A stretch of DNA of 11,094 nucleotides from Amoeboradix gromovi (taxonomy: Eukaryota > Sanchytriomycota > Sanchytriomycetes > Sanchytriales > Sanchytriaceae). A program made the position numbers and the translations under genes. Below, in pieces: positions 1-7,262 of the stretch. Below the pieces are notes generated by a model that was not told the DNA's origin, ran no database searches, and worked only from the letters and a program-made list of their open reading frames with translations. The stretch covers positions 1 through 11,094 of the forward strand of contig JADGIF010000318.1 of assembly GCA_018985225.1 (NCBI GenBank). Reading direction: 5' to 3'. How positions within the stretch are numbered: position 1 is the stretch's first letter; each line of letters starts with the position of its first letter.

Positions 1-24
1 GTAATGAACTTTGAGTTCTTTTCA

Positions 25-46
25 TTTCGCATATTCTGATGCGAAA
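25..46. repeat. Short perfect hairpin
   Basis: TTTCGCAT (25-32) and ATGCGAAA (39-46) form a perfect 8-bp stem with a 6-base loop. It lies upstream of repeat copy A and outside any gene. No function can be assigned. Confidence 0.4.
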
Positions 47-183
47 AAATTGCTAAGTCGTAGATCTGCAAAGTGTTGAATGGTGACAAAATACCAGTAC
101 CAATAAAAAGAAGTCCTATGATATTGAGAGTTGTTTATTTTTTGTCTTTTTCACTTTCACTCCAACGGTACTCCTCAACAAAA

Positions 184-618
184 GTCCTGATTAACGAGAA
201 AATCGAGAATTTCCACAGAGAAACTAATAATGCTAGATGCTCCGTTACAGTGCCTGCTCACGCTTTCACTACCCTGAGGCGGGATTGGATAAGGATGCAT
301 ATACTTGATGTATATGTTCTTTATTGTCGCATATTCGGTAAGACTAACCACAAGAATTATTAAATAAATAGTTTACGGGTTTATTTATCGTTCGTTTTTT
401 CGAGGACGGGTTAAAAGACATCTAATTGTTCCATGCTTGGACCAGTTCCTCAGTGTTGATGAATGCACGTTGTACCTGTTAGCTATTTCTTTAGATTTGA
501 CATACTCGGGATTACATCCATTAGTTCCATTTACAATTTGTTAAAAGCAAGAATATCGAGTATTTAAGCTATTGGAAAATCTGGAAGTCTTGAAATTATA
601 AAAAATGCATATCGTCGC
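184..618 (+). repeat. Dispersed repeat, copy A
   Basis: This is one of three long diverged copies of a dispersed sequence of about 430 bp. It aligns with copy C along nearly its whole length, including a 32-base identical stretch (429-460 = 10319-10350), and with both ends of copy B. The left edge is near TCCTGATT (184); the right edge fades near 618, where copies B and C continue for about 50 bases and A does not. It has no long frame, no poly(A) tail, and no clear terminal inverted repeats or target duplications. The weak frame around 118-363 runs into the repeat and is probably not a gene. The class is undetermined: non-autonomous DNA element, SINE or decayed fragment of a larger element. 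Confidence 0.8.
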
Positions 619-1436
619 CAAAGTTATAATTCACTAGATGTACTAGTCTCGTCAGAGAAGTAAACAATTCCGGTCATTTTAAACAAGAGAGCTTAAGTGA
701 CTTTACACCCACAGAAAGCCACTGCAGTATTCTGAGCTAGAAACTAGCGCATTAACCTGCTATAAAATTCTGCATTGCTTATTTTGGAATAGGAACATCC
801 AATGGCTTTAAACTGGTGCGTATGATTTATAATGATTCGGGAATTATCAGCAACCTCAATTAATGATTATGTGATTTGTGCTGGTTGTGAAAGGTGGCAT
901 CTCTAGAACTCAGTAAGTTTAACACGCTTCAATGATGCAGCAACATTAGGATAATAAAATCGAGAGCCCTGTTGTGTTTTTATTTTGATAATAAAGAAAG
1001 TACAGACATCTGCAAAATGATTTACTAATGGTTTCATTTCTCTGCACAGATTAATCTTGACCTCAACGCTTTGATTCCAATTTTGCCAAGTTGGCTTTAG
1101 GTGTGCATCTTTATCTCTATTCTTATCAAGAGTTTTAGCTGCTGCACTTTTCATAGGACATGGTGCCCCAACTGCATCCTCAATTATTGATAAAATCTTA
1201 CTATTTCTCACAAGTAGCTTTGAATTATGAATTTGTGAGAACTACCAGTTCTACATATGCAGAGAGTTCGGCAGAATATTGTTCGAGAAATGAACATTAT
1301 AGTGGTCCTGCACGCTTAGATTCCGTTGCAACCATCTCATGTTCTAATTTAATTGCGAGCTTCTTTTAATTAAAATCTTCATGCAAACTGAACCTGATTG
1401 GCAAAAGTATTTATAAAAGACACGAAAGCAAGCTAC
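619..1436. other. Intergenic stretch, no convincing gene
   Basis: Between repeat copy A and the propeller gene I see only short overlapping frames on both strands. A minus-strand frame at 903-1211 has its first ATG at 1154, and a plus-strand frame lies at 1160-1369. They have no recognisable motif and overlap each other. The end of the stretch should hold the promoter of the gene at 1437. Confidence 0.5.
1412..1418 (+). promoter_or_regulatory. TATA-like box before the propeller gene
   Basis: TATAAAA lies 19-25 bases before the chosen ATG at 1437. If it is used, the transcript would begin almost at the start codon, giving a very short 5' leader. That matches the very short 3' ends seen at the genes here. 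A chance match in AT-rich DNA is quite possible. Confidence 0.3.
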
Positions 1437-2249
1437 ATGATAATGTTTTTTACAGCACTTATTACCGGATTAGCTAGCTCTAAAAAGGTTAACTATCAAG
1501 AATATAAGAATACTGGCTTTTATACAATTCACAGTTTGTCGTTATCTGGGGACCTCACTTGTGCATTAGATGGTCAAGGTACGATTTTTTGTTGGGATAC
1601 ATATAACCCATTTGCTGAAGCGCGTCTGATACCATCAAATAAGAAATTTCGCTCTCTTTCAGTTTACGGAAGCCAAGCATGTGCGACCGACTACCACAAC
1701 GTTTATTGCACCAGAAATATCAAAGAAGACTCTGTAGATTGGGTGCTTGTATACTCTTCTATAAGCGATAAAGCATATACTACAGTAGAGCTTGATGAAA
1801 ATACTCTTTGTATTGTTGGCGTAAAAGTTGGTAAAAATACTTTAAAGTGTGCTGATTTTTTAACTGTGTTCAATGATAAACGAGCATGGAATGAGAAAAA
1901 AGGATTTCCAGATTCCATAAATGAAGTATCCATCTCAAAGAGGCGCGCATGCTTGACTTATACGGAATCAGTTGGATATAGACAAAAATCTATGTGCACT
2001 GATGATATTAGTGTTGAAAGTCCAGAATGGAAGCAATTAGATGAGTTTGTTTACGATGTGAAAATTAACAAGGATAAAATGTGTGGCAGACATTACTTCA
2101 ATCTTTCAATCATCTGCTTCAAGGACGGAAAATGGATTCACTATAGCGCGACAGACAATAAAACACAAGGTTACTTTGCAATTGATAACACTCACATTGT
2201 AACAGATGGTGGGACGTTATCCGTTGTTTACTTTGCGGGGTTTCTCTAA
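1437..2249 (+). CDS. Secreted tectonin/RCC1-like beta-propeller protein with a cysteine pair per blade
   Basis: The 270-residue protein starts at the first ATG; the frame extends upstream only to a TTG at 1398. It begins with a hydrophobic signal peptide, MIMFFTALITGLAS, followed by a lysine pair. Behind it are five related units, and a weaker sixth, with the pattern of alternating hydrophobic residues, then a Cys, 7-15 residues, a second Cys. Examples are SLSLSGDLTCALDGQGTIFC and SLSVYGSQACATDYHNVYC; later ones contain ACLTYTE...MC and KMCGRHY...IIC. Trp residues in the linkers (CWD, VDW, RAW, PEW, GKW) fit tectonin or RCC1-like propeller blades. The sixth unit lacks cysteines. One disulfide per blade is an inference that suits an extracellular protein. 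There is no transmembrane segment beyond the signal. The binding partner is unknown; tectonin propellers often bind sugars or surface molecules. The fold call is moderate, export fairly strong. Confidence 0.72.
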   Translation: MIMFFTALITGLASSKKVNYQEYKNTGFYTIHSLSLSGDLTCALDGQGTIFCWDTYNPFAEARLIPSNKKFRSLSVYGSQACATDYHNVYCTRNIKEDSVDWVLVYSSISDKAYTTVELDENTLCIVGVKVGKNTLKCADFLTVFNDKRAWNEKKGFPDSINEVSISKRRACLTYTESVGYRQKSMCTDDISVESPEWKQLDEFVYDVKINKDKMCGRHYFNLSIICFKDGKWIHYSATDNKTQGYFAIDNTHIVTDGGTLSVVYFAGFL

Positions 2250-2253
2250 TAAA
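2248..2253 (+). terminator. Poly(A) signal overlapping the propeller gene stop codon
   Basis: The stop TAA occupies 2247-2249, and AATAAA at 2248-2253 shares its last two bases. It is one of five genes in the window with this arrangement. Confidence 0.6.
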
Positions 2254-2297
2254 TTCAATGTTATATCATGCCAATATTTGGAATTTTAGGCGTCAAA

Positions 2298-2693
2298 ACA
2301 ATTGAGACATCAAATATAAGACTAGACTAAGTCGTCTTTAAAAGAGGTGCTACATAAGCAGGAAATATTATTATTATTAAAAGTCCTTTTTCTTTCATTA
2401 ATGTCATTCCCCTCTTTAAAATACAACAAGATGACCCACTATCTCTTTCAAATAAAGTCTTTGAGTGTCTTATCTGTTCCTTTTTCTTTTTCTTTTTAAT
2501 AACTTATTTTTGTTTTCTCTTCTTATTAATCATTGTCTCTAAGATTTTGATGGATGAAAAGCTTTTATGCTAAAATAATTTACTTGAAAACATTAGTTTA
2601 ATTTAATTTACTATCGGTTAACACACACTTGAAATAATGATTCAAACTGCCTCAGAAAGTTAGTCTAGTCTTTATATTTGATGTCCCATTTGT
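2298..2693. mobile_element. MITE-like element with about 33-bp terminal inverted repeats
   Basis: The left end 2298-2330 begins ACAATTGAGACATCAAAT. The right end 2660-2693, read on the other strand, begins ACAAATGGGACATCAAAT. They match over about 33 bases with two substitutions and one single-base indel. Both end inward in GACTAGACTAA. The roughly 330-bp interior is AT-rich with a T-rich stretch near 2480-2520 and no meaningful frame, so the element is non-autonomous. I see no clear target-site duplication, and the family cannot be named from the sequence alone. It sits between the stop of the propeller gene and the upstream region of the STIMATE gene. Confidence 0.7.
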
Positions 2694-3163
2694 AAAATTA
2701 GATCAAGCAATTTAAATAACAGGCTTCATCAGATTACGAACAGTAAATATATTTAATACTGCTACATGATTAGGATCCTATTGAGCCATTTGCGCAGCTT
2801 AAAGTCGCCCAAGACTCTGTCTGGTTGGATTAACTTGGACAGCAATATATGATTCTCAATTATTTGCTTTGAATGAGAAGTAAGATCCATCAGACTGCTG
2901 GAACAAATATGAGCTTTGAAGACAAATACACAGACTGTCACTTGCAAGCAGATAGAACCCTTATGTCTGGAATACATCATTTATACTCAATCCCACTTCA
3001 CGGCAGTACAAGCGTGAGCAGCAACAGTTACAGATCGACTAGCTTTGTCAGCGTCTCTGTAAATATTTAGGTTACTGGGAAACCAGGGCTTTATGAAGAG
3101 AGGACAAATTACTAAGTGTTTGTATAGGTCATAGACTAGTAAAACATTGGAGTTTAGGTTGAA
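2694..3163. other. Region upstream of the STIMATE gene
   Basis: This 470-bp stretch carries no supported gene. It holds the short repeat fragment at 2984-3033 and should contain the promoter of the gene at 3164. Short frames on both strands (2762-2980 minus, 2873-3070 plus) have no recognisable features, and the plus one runs through the repeat fragment. Confidence 0.5.
2984..3033 (-). repeat. Dispersed repeat, short fragment D in opposite orientation
   Basis: Read on the minus strand, this stretch matches the part of copies A, B and C around CGTTACAGTG...GGGATTGAATA. About four fifths of the bases agree. On the plus strand it shows CTCAATCCCAC followed by AAGCGTGAGCA, identical in the reverse complement of copy C apart from single changes. 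Flanking bases do not align convincingly, so this is either an old fragment or the best-kept core of the family. Confidence 0.6.
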
Positions 3164-3808
3164 ATGACAAAGTGTGAATTACTGGACGGGTTCGCGATAA
3201 TAATACAGGGAATACTGGCATTGGTAGCATTCTCATCACTGCTAATAAAGAGACAGAGGGAGACACCTAGGAGACCATTAATGATATGGATGATGGATAC
3301 GAGCAAGCAAGCATTGGGGGCATCATTCATACATTTTATGAACATATTGTTTTCTTTGGATGCGGAAGTGAATCCGTGTGGGCAGTACATACTGAACATA
3401 ATATTAGATACGACAATAGGTGTTTACATACTTTTGATCATACACTCGTCAATGTACAGGCTAGTGAACAGGTGGGTTGGCATAAGTAGTGGATACTATG
3501 GTGGGGAGAGTCCACAGCTTAAGATATGGATGGGCCAATTTCTGATATATTTAATAGCATTGACGAGTATGAAATTTCTGGTTTTATTGATAATAAAATT
3601 TGGACATTTCGGAGAAATAGTAGAGACACTGCTATTTAGCATGAACGAAAAGGTACAAATTGTACTTGTGATGTTCATTATACCATTGATTATGAATGTT
3701 GTGCAATTCTGGTTAATTGACCAAGGAATTAAGTTCATGACTGTACAAAGATACTTGGAAATTGTAGACGAGGAAACCATAGACGCAGGTAGTGAGAAGG
3801 ACGAATAA
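3164..3808 (+). CDS. STIMATE: STIMATE/TMEM110 family multi-pass membrane protein
   Basis: The 214-residue protein looks complete and starts at an ATG. It shows the conserved blocks of the STIMATE family (vertebrate TMEM110, yeast vacuolar protein YPL162C): C4-E-L-L-D near the N-terminus, PRRP (35-38), IWMMDTSKQ (41-49), NPCGQYILNIILDTTIGVYI (70-89), a SGYYG turn (109-113) and QFWLIDQGIKFM near 181-192. Four or five hydrophobic spans are visible: about 9-28, 50-66, 74-97, 121-146 and 163-186. The tail is acidic and ends in EKDE. In vertebrates the protein acts at endoplasmic reticulum-plasma membrane junctions with STIM1 in calcium entry; the yeast protein is vacuolar. In this organism the role is inferred from family only. 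The gene converges on the globin gene with 26 bp between stop codons. Confidence 0.9.
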   Translation: MTKCELLDGFAIIIQGILALVAFSSLLIKRQRETPRRPLMIWMMDTSKQALGASFIHFMNILFSLDAEVNPCGQYILNIILDTTIGVYILLIIHSSMYRLVNRWVGISSGYYGGESPQLKIWMGQFLIYLIALTSMKFLVLLIIKFGHFGEIVETLLFSMNEKVQIVLVMFIIPLIMNVVQFWLIDQGIKFMTVQRYLEIVDEETIDAGSEKDE

Positions 3809-3809
3809 A
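3804..3809 (+). terminator. Poly(A) signal enclosing the STIMATE stop codon
   Basis: AATAAA at 3804-3809 contains the stop TAA (3806-3808) inside it. Any 3' UTR must run into the convergent globin gene or end within about 25 bases. Confidence 0.6.
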
Positions 3810-3827
3810 TATAGTGACTGTAATTAG

Positions 3828-3833
3828 TTTATT
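3828..3833 (-). terminator. Poly(A) signal next to the globin stop codon
   Basis: TTTATT on the plus strand is AATAAA on the minus strand. It is separated by one base from the globin stop codon (3835-3837). It lies between two convergent genes, so transcripts from the two strands probably overlap. Confidence 0.55.
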
Positions 3834-3834
3834 A

Positions 3835-6549
3835 TTATGGCTTAAAATCTTTGAGCTCCTTAAAGTCTCTATCAGACGACCTCAATGAATCCATACTTGG
3901 CTTTTGACTCATTAGAGTAGGTTCTTCTAAAAACTTCTTTTTCTTTTTAGGTCCCTCCAGCATCATGTCAATTACTATGTTGAACCCATCATTCCATGCT
4001 TCCAATGTTTCTGAGTCTAACTCGTCTTGCAGCATAAACTTAAGGCTTTTAATAACTGCAGATTTTAGAAAATTAAACATTTCTGGAGTAGTTTTGTATT
4101 CAATTATATGCTTTCTGCCCAGCTCTCGTATTCTATCCTCATACTCATCTAGAAATTCTATTTTTTTAACCATTACGTTCATCATTCCGCCAAAAGCTTT
4201 AGATTTTACGAATATATTGGGGAACATCGCCTGCAATTTGGCATCTTCTTGAAATAAATAGTCATAAAAAACCAGAGAAAACACTGTAGTAGGACTGCTG
4301 GATTCGTTTAACAACTCCGGATCAAGGAACTTAAAGTCAATTCTACTCAAGTCCTGTTTCTTTACTTCTAACTTCTGCCATGTTTTCAGCATTAAAGATG
4401 ACTGAATAGGAGTAATCTTGTTCTTTTTAATTTTATTGCTACCGCTACTCGTTTCCGAGTATCTTTTTTCTTTTTTAATCGGTCCATCAATCATGTACGA
4501 TGATATCTGCTCAAATGCTTCTTTAAATGCATTTATCTCGTCAACTCCAAATTCCTCCTGTAGGAATTCTTTTAAAGTACTGATAATTGCATTGGATAAG
4601 TACGGATAGTACTCTGATTTAACACCATATTTTTCTGCGTGTTTCTTTCCCAACTCTCTGATTTTGTCCTCGTATTGATCCAAAAATTCAATTTTTTCAA
4701 TCAAAGTAAACATCAGTCCTGTAAACGCTGCAGACTGTAATTCAGCGGTTGAAAACAATGGTTGCAACTCGGAATGTTCCCAAAATAAGTTGTCGTAGAA
4801 TTTGATACAAAAAACTGTCTGAATCGACAATCTTTCATCTCCCTTACTCTGCAGCAGCTGCTGATCGAGTCTTCGTAGCCTGATTTCAGTGATTGAGACT
4901 TTCTTAGTTAATAGGTGATCCCAACTCGATCTTATTAATTGTACTTGCTCGGCGGATATTCCGTTGTTGACTTCAACTATAGAAAATCTCTGGTGTTTAT
5001 TTGATTCGTCAGTCATCATAGAAATGACAATGTTGAATGCTGTCTTCCAGCATCTTTGGACATGCTCGGTATTTCTTTCCATTAAAAATTCGCTTATAGT
5101 TCGCAAAATTGAATCTGTAAACTTTGGCATAAGATTCACTGATACCTTTATTTTCATTAAATGAATTCTACCTACTTCCTTAAATTTCTTTATATTTTGT
5201 GGATTGAATTCTGAGTTAAACAGTACAGCGTGTATCATTGCTATGAAAGAGCGTCTTCTAATTACTTCTGTTGGAAAATAAACTCTAAATGACGGGTTGT
5301 CGTAAAATAGATTGTCATAAAAGCGCAGAGTAAACAGGTCTGTGTTCGTTATGCTTTTTTCAAGATCGGGGTTACTCTTATCCACATTTGTTAGTCTGTT
5401 GTAGTTATTGCGAATATCTATGCACCTGAATCGGAACTCGGTGCACTTGGATACCTTTATGAGTTCCCAGGATCGATGCAAGATGTCTAGCTCGTCTGAA
5501 GACAGACTCTCTTTCACAGCAGGTTTGAAATTGGATGATTTAACATTATCACTCAGAAGCAACTGAAACGTAGTTTTCAGAAATGATTGCCAGCAGGTTC
5601 TTGCATCTTCTAAAAAACTCTCATCAAGAAGAATTTGGAAAGTAGAGATGAGAGTGTCTATATAGCATTCGCTTTGAGAAGCCTTCAATTTGTATAACTC
5701 AAAGTATTTTCGTGCAATACTACTTATAATTCCTTCATGCGCAGTGTAATCATAGCTGTAGCTTAAAGTGCAGTCAATCAAATCAGAGAATAAATTGTAT
5801 TGCTTTGAAAAGCCGTTGAAAATATGTTTTAAAGCCGGTTCTTTTATGAAAAGCAAGTCGTAGAATTTTATGCATAACAAAGCTTTGATATCTGGTTTTC
5901 CCTCTAACACCCTCATCGCTAATACAAACTGTTGCTCAACTCCTTTGACATTTAACGTATTGGTGCTCAACGGCAGCTTAGTTAATTTTTCCCAAGTGTC
6001 GTTCATTAAATCTATTTGCTCAAACGTAGCGTCTCTTTGCTTTTTATTCTTCTTTTTAGGACCTTCTATCATCATCTCAATTAAAGGTAGTAAACAACTT
6101 GTCCAACTAGATTCATAAACTGGTAAAAATTCCTCTTTTAAAAACTCCTTGATGGTCAGTATTAGCACTGCAACTAATTGCGAATACATTTCCGGTCTCA
6201 CTTTTAGTTTTTCGGTATGTTTTCTTCCAAGTTCCCTCAGTTTGTCTTCGTTTTCATCTAAAAATTCCGATTTTTTCATTATAGTATTTATTATCCCATT
6301 AAATGCTTTAGCTTGCTTTGTCACATCTTTAAAATGCTCTCTAAATAACGGATATTTGTAAAATAAATTATCATAAAATTTTATAGTAAATATTCCAATC
6401 GTATCCAATCCTTTGAATAGTTGTCGGTCTAATACAAAGAGTATTAATTTATTCTCATCAATTTCCAATAACCGTACGCGTTCCCAGCTCTCTTGAACTA
6501 AAGTTATTGATTCTGAGGAAGGTCGATATGAAGTCGACTTTCTAAACAT
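3835..6549 (-). CDS. Pentaglobin: five tandem haemoglobin-type domains
   Basis: The chosen start is the first ATG (6549), giving 904 residues; the frame opens 11 codons earlier only with TTG. Five globin domains follow one another at about 14-162, 174-332, 350-513, 531-689 and 713-867. Each has an A-helix Trp (22, 186, 361, 543, 724), a B10 Tyr in the motif FYDxLF (59, 230, 411, 585, 762) and a CD1 Phe exactly 14 residues later (73, 244, 425, 599, 776). E11 is Phe in all. E7 is Gln79, Gln250, Arg431, Gln605 and Lys782. The proximal F8 residue is His111, Tyr282, His463, His637 and His814. Tyr-B10 with Gln-E7 is the distal pair of flavohaemoglobins, but no FAD or NAD domain is present. Lys-rich stretches follow domains 1, 4 and 5 (for example GPKKKNKKQR). 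There is no signal peptide or membrane span. Oxygen binding or nitric oxide chemistry is likely, but the physiological role is unknown. The globin call is strong. Confidence 0.93.
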   Translation of the reverse strand: MFRKSTSYRPSSESITLVQESWERVRLLEIDENKLILFVLDRQLFKGLDTIGIFTIKFYDNLFYKYPLFREHFKDVTKQAKAFNGIINTIMKKSEFLDENEDKLRELGRKHTEKLKVRPEMYSQLVAVLILTIKEFLKEEFLPVYESSWTSCLLPLIEMMIEGPKKKNKKQRDATFEQIDLMNDTWEKLTKLPLSTNTLNVKGVEQQFVLAMRVLEGKPDIKALLCIKFYDLLFIKEPALKHIFNGFSKQYNLFSDLIDCTLSYSYDYTAHEGIISSIARKYFELYKLKASQSECYIDTLISTFQILLDESFLEDARTCWQSFLKTTFQLLLSDNVKSSNFKPAVKESLSSDELDILHRSWELIKVSKCTEFRFRCIDIRNNYNRLTNVDKSNPDLEKSITNTDLFTLRFYDNLFYDNPSFRVYFPTEVIRRRSFIAMIHAVLFNSEFNPQNIKKFKEVGRIHLMKIKVSVNLMPKFTDSILRTISEFLMERNTEHVQRCWKTAFNIVISMMTDESNKHQRFSIVEVNNGISAEQVQLIRSSWDHLLTKKVSITEIRLRRLDQQLLQSKGDERLSIQTVFCIKFYDNLFWEHSELQPLFSTAELQSAAFTGLMFTLIEKIEFLDQYEDKIRELGKKHAEKYGVKSEYYPYLSNAIISTLKEFLQEEFGVDEINAFKEAFEQISSYMIDGPIKKEKRYSETSSGSNKIKKNKITPIQSSLMLKTWQKLEVKKQDLSRIDFKFLDPELLNESSSPTTVFSLVFYDYLFQEDAKLQAMFPNIFVKSKAFGGMMNVMVKKIEFLDEYEDRIRELGRKHIIEYKTTPEMFNFLKSAVIKSLKFMLQDELDSETLEAWNDGFNIVIDMMLEGPKKKKKFLEEPTLMSQKPSMDSLRSSDRDFKELKDFKP

Positions 6550-6582
6550 GTAGTGGCTTATATGTTGGGGCGCAATATGCAA

Positions 6583-6679
6583 TAAGCAGAAAAGCGTTTT
6601 AGAGTAAGCGCATTAATAGGCAGAACTAGTCAGGTAACAACTCGCTATCACTAATTCTTTACTTTTCCAGCCGGGTCTT
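6583..6679. other. Upstream region of the globin gene
   Basis: This short stretch lies between the globin 5' end and repeat copy B. Just inside it, before the globin ATG on the minus strand, are CCCC (6567-6570 as GGGG on the plus strand) and a TATA-like CATATAAG. The promoter must lie here or within the repeat. Confidence 0.35.
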
Positions 6680-7262
6680 CCTGATTTCCGAGAAAATCGA
6701 GAATTTCCACAGAGAAACTAGTAGTGCTATATGCTCCGTTACAGTGATTGGTCACGCTTGCACTACCCTGAGGTGGGATTGAATAAGGATGCAGACACTT
6801 GATGTATATGCTCCTTGCTGCCATATGGTCTCAATCTATCTCCAAATGACAATTGGTACAAGTGTAGGTTTCTAAGTTGGTTTCTCTAGAGTACCATACT
6901 TTGTACATGTCTGACTAGTAAATGCTTCATTACATTCAATTATCGTCTTTCCTCTTTGTTTACACTTGAACTTCAAGCATTGCTTGAATGCGTAATGGGA
7001 CATTGTAGCCATGTTTCTTGCGACCTTGCTCGACAAGCTACTTAGCATCTGGCTCCTATTGAACGAGGGTAAGTATATCAGATCATACGTCTTTGTATGC
7101 TGTACCTGCTAGTTATTTCTTTAGATTTAATTTACCATTTGCGAAACGGAAGAATATCGAGTGTTTAAGGCATTAGAAAAATCTGGAAAAGTCTTGAAAT
7201 GATACAAAAATATATACAAATTCGCGATAAATGATTTATTCAAGAAAATAATCAAGCTGTCA
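6680..7262 (+). repeat. Dispersed repeat, copy B with a replaced middle
   Basis: The left part (6680-6825) matches copy A from GAGAAAATCGAGAATTTCCA onward and copy C, including TGATGTATATG. The right part (about 7095-7262) matches C through GTATGCTGTACCTG, GAATATCGAGT and GCGATAAATGATTTATTC. The 269 bases between them (6826-7094) have no counterpart in A or C, which carry about 150 different bases there. A further block of about 30 bases present in A and C is missing near 7130. The foreign middle holds a 7-bp hairpin, TTCAAGC-ATT-GCTTGAA (6972-6988). Confidence 0.78.

Noticed and set aside
903-1369. Two overlapping small frames on opposite strands
   Set aside because: They have no motif, no clear poly(A) signal and overlap each other. 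The minus one begins with GTG.
1398-1436. A 13-residue extension of the propeller frame
   Set aside because: It starts with TTG and would bury the signal peptide behind a charged stretch. The ATG at 1437 gives a normal signal peptide.
1437-2249. A guanine-nucleotide exchange role as in nuclear RCC1
   Set aside because: The protein has a signal peptide, paired cysteines and is shorter than the seven-bladed RCC1; only a general propeller likeness is supported.
3965-6361. Several plus-strand frames inside the globin gene
   Set aside because: They are antisense shadows of a long, well-supported coding region and show no independent features.
3835-6549. Classification of the five-domain protein as a flavohaemoglobin
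   Set aside because: The haem pocket residues agree, but no FAD- or NAD-binding module is present anywhere in the 904 residues.
6550-6582. An 11-residue N-terminal extension of the globin frame
   Set aside because: It depends on a TTG start. In a eukaryotic gene the first ATG at 6549 is the better choice, and the extra residues add no globin feature.
6740-6800. A possible tRNA gene in the repeat core
   Set aside because: A B-box-like TATTCAATCCC exists on the minus strand, but the bases around it cannot form a T stem, and no anticodon or acceptor stem is visible.
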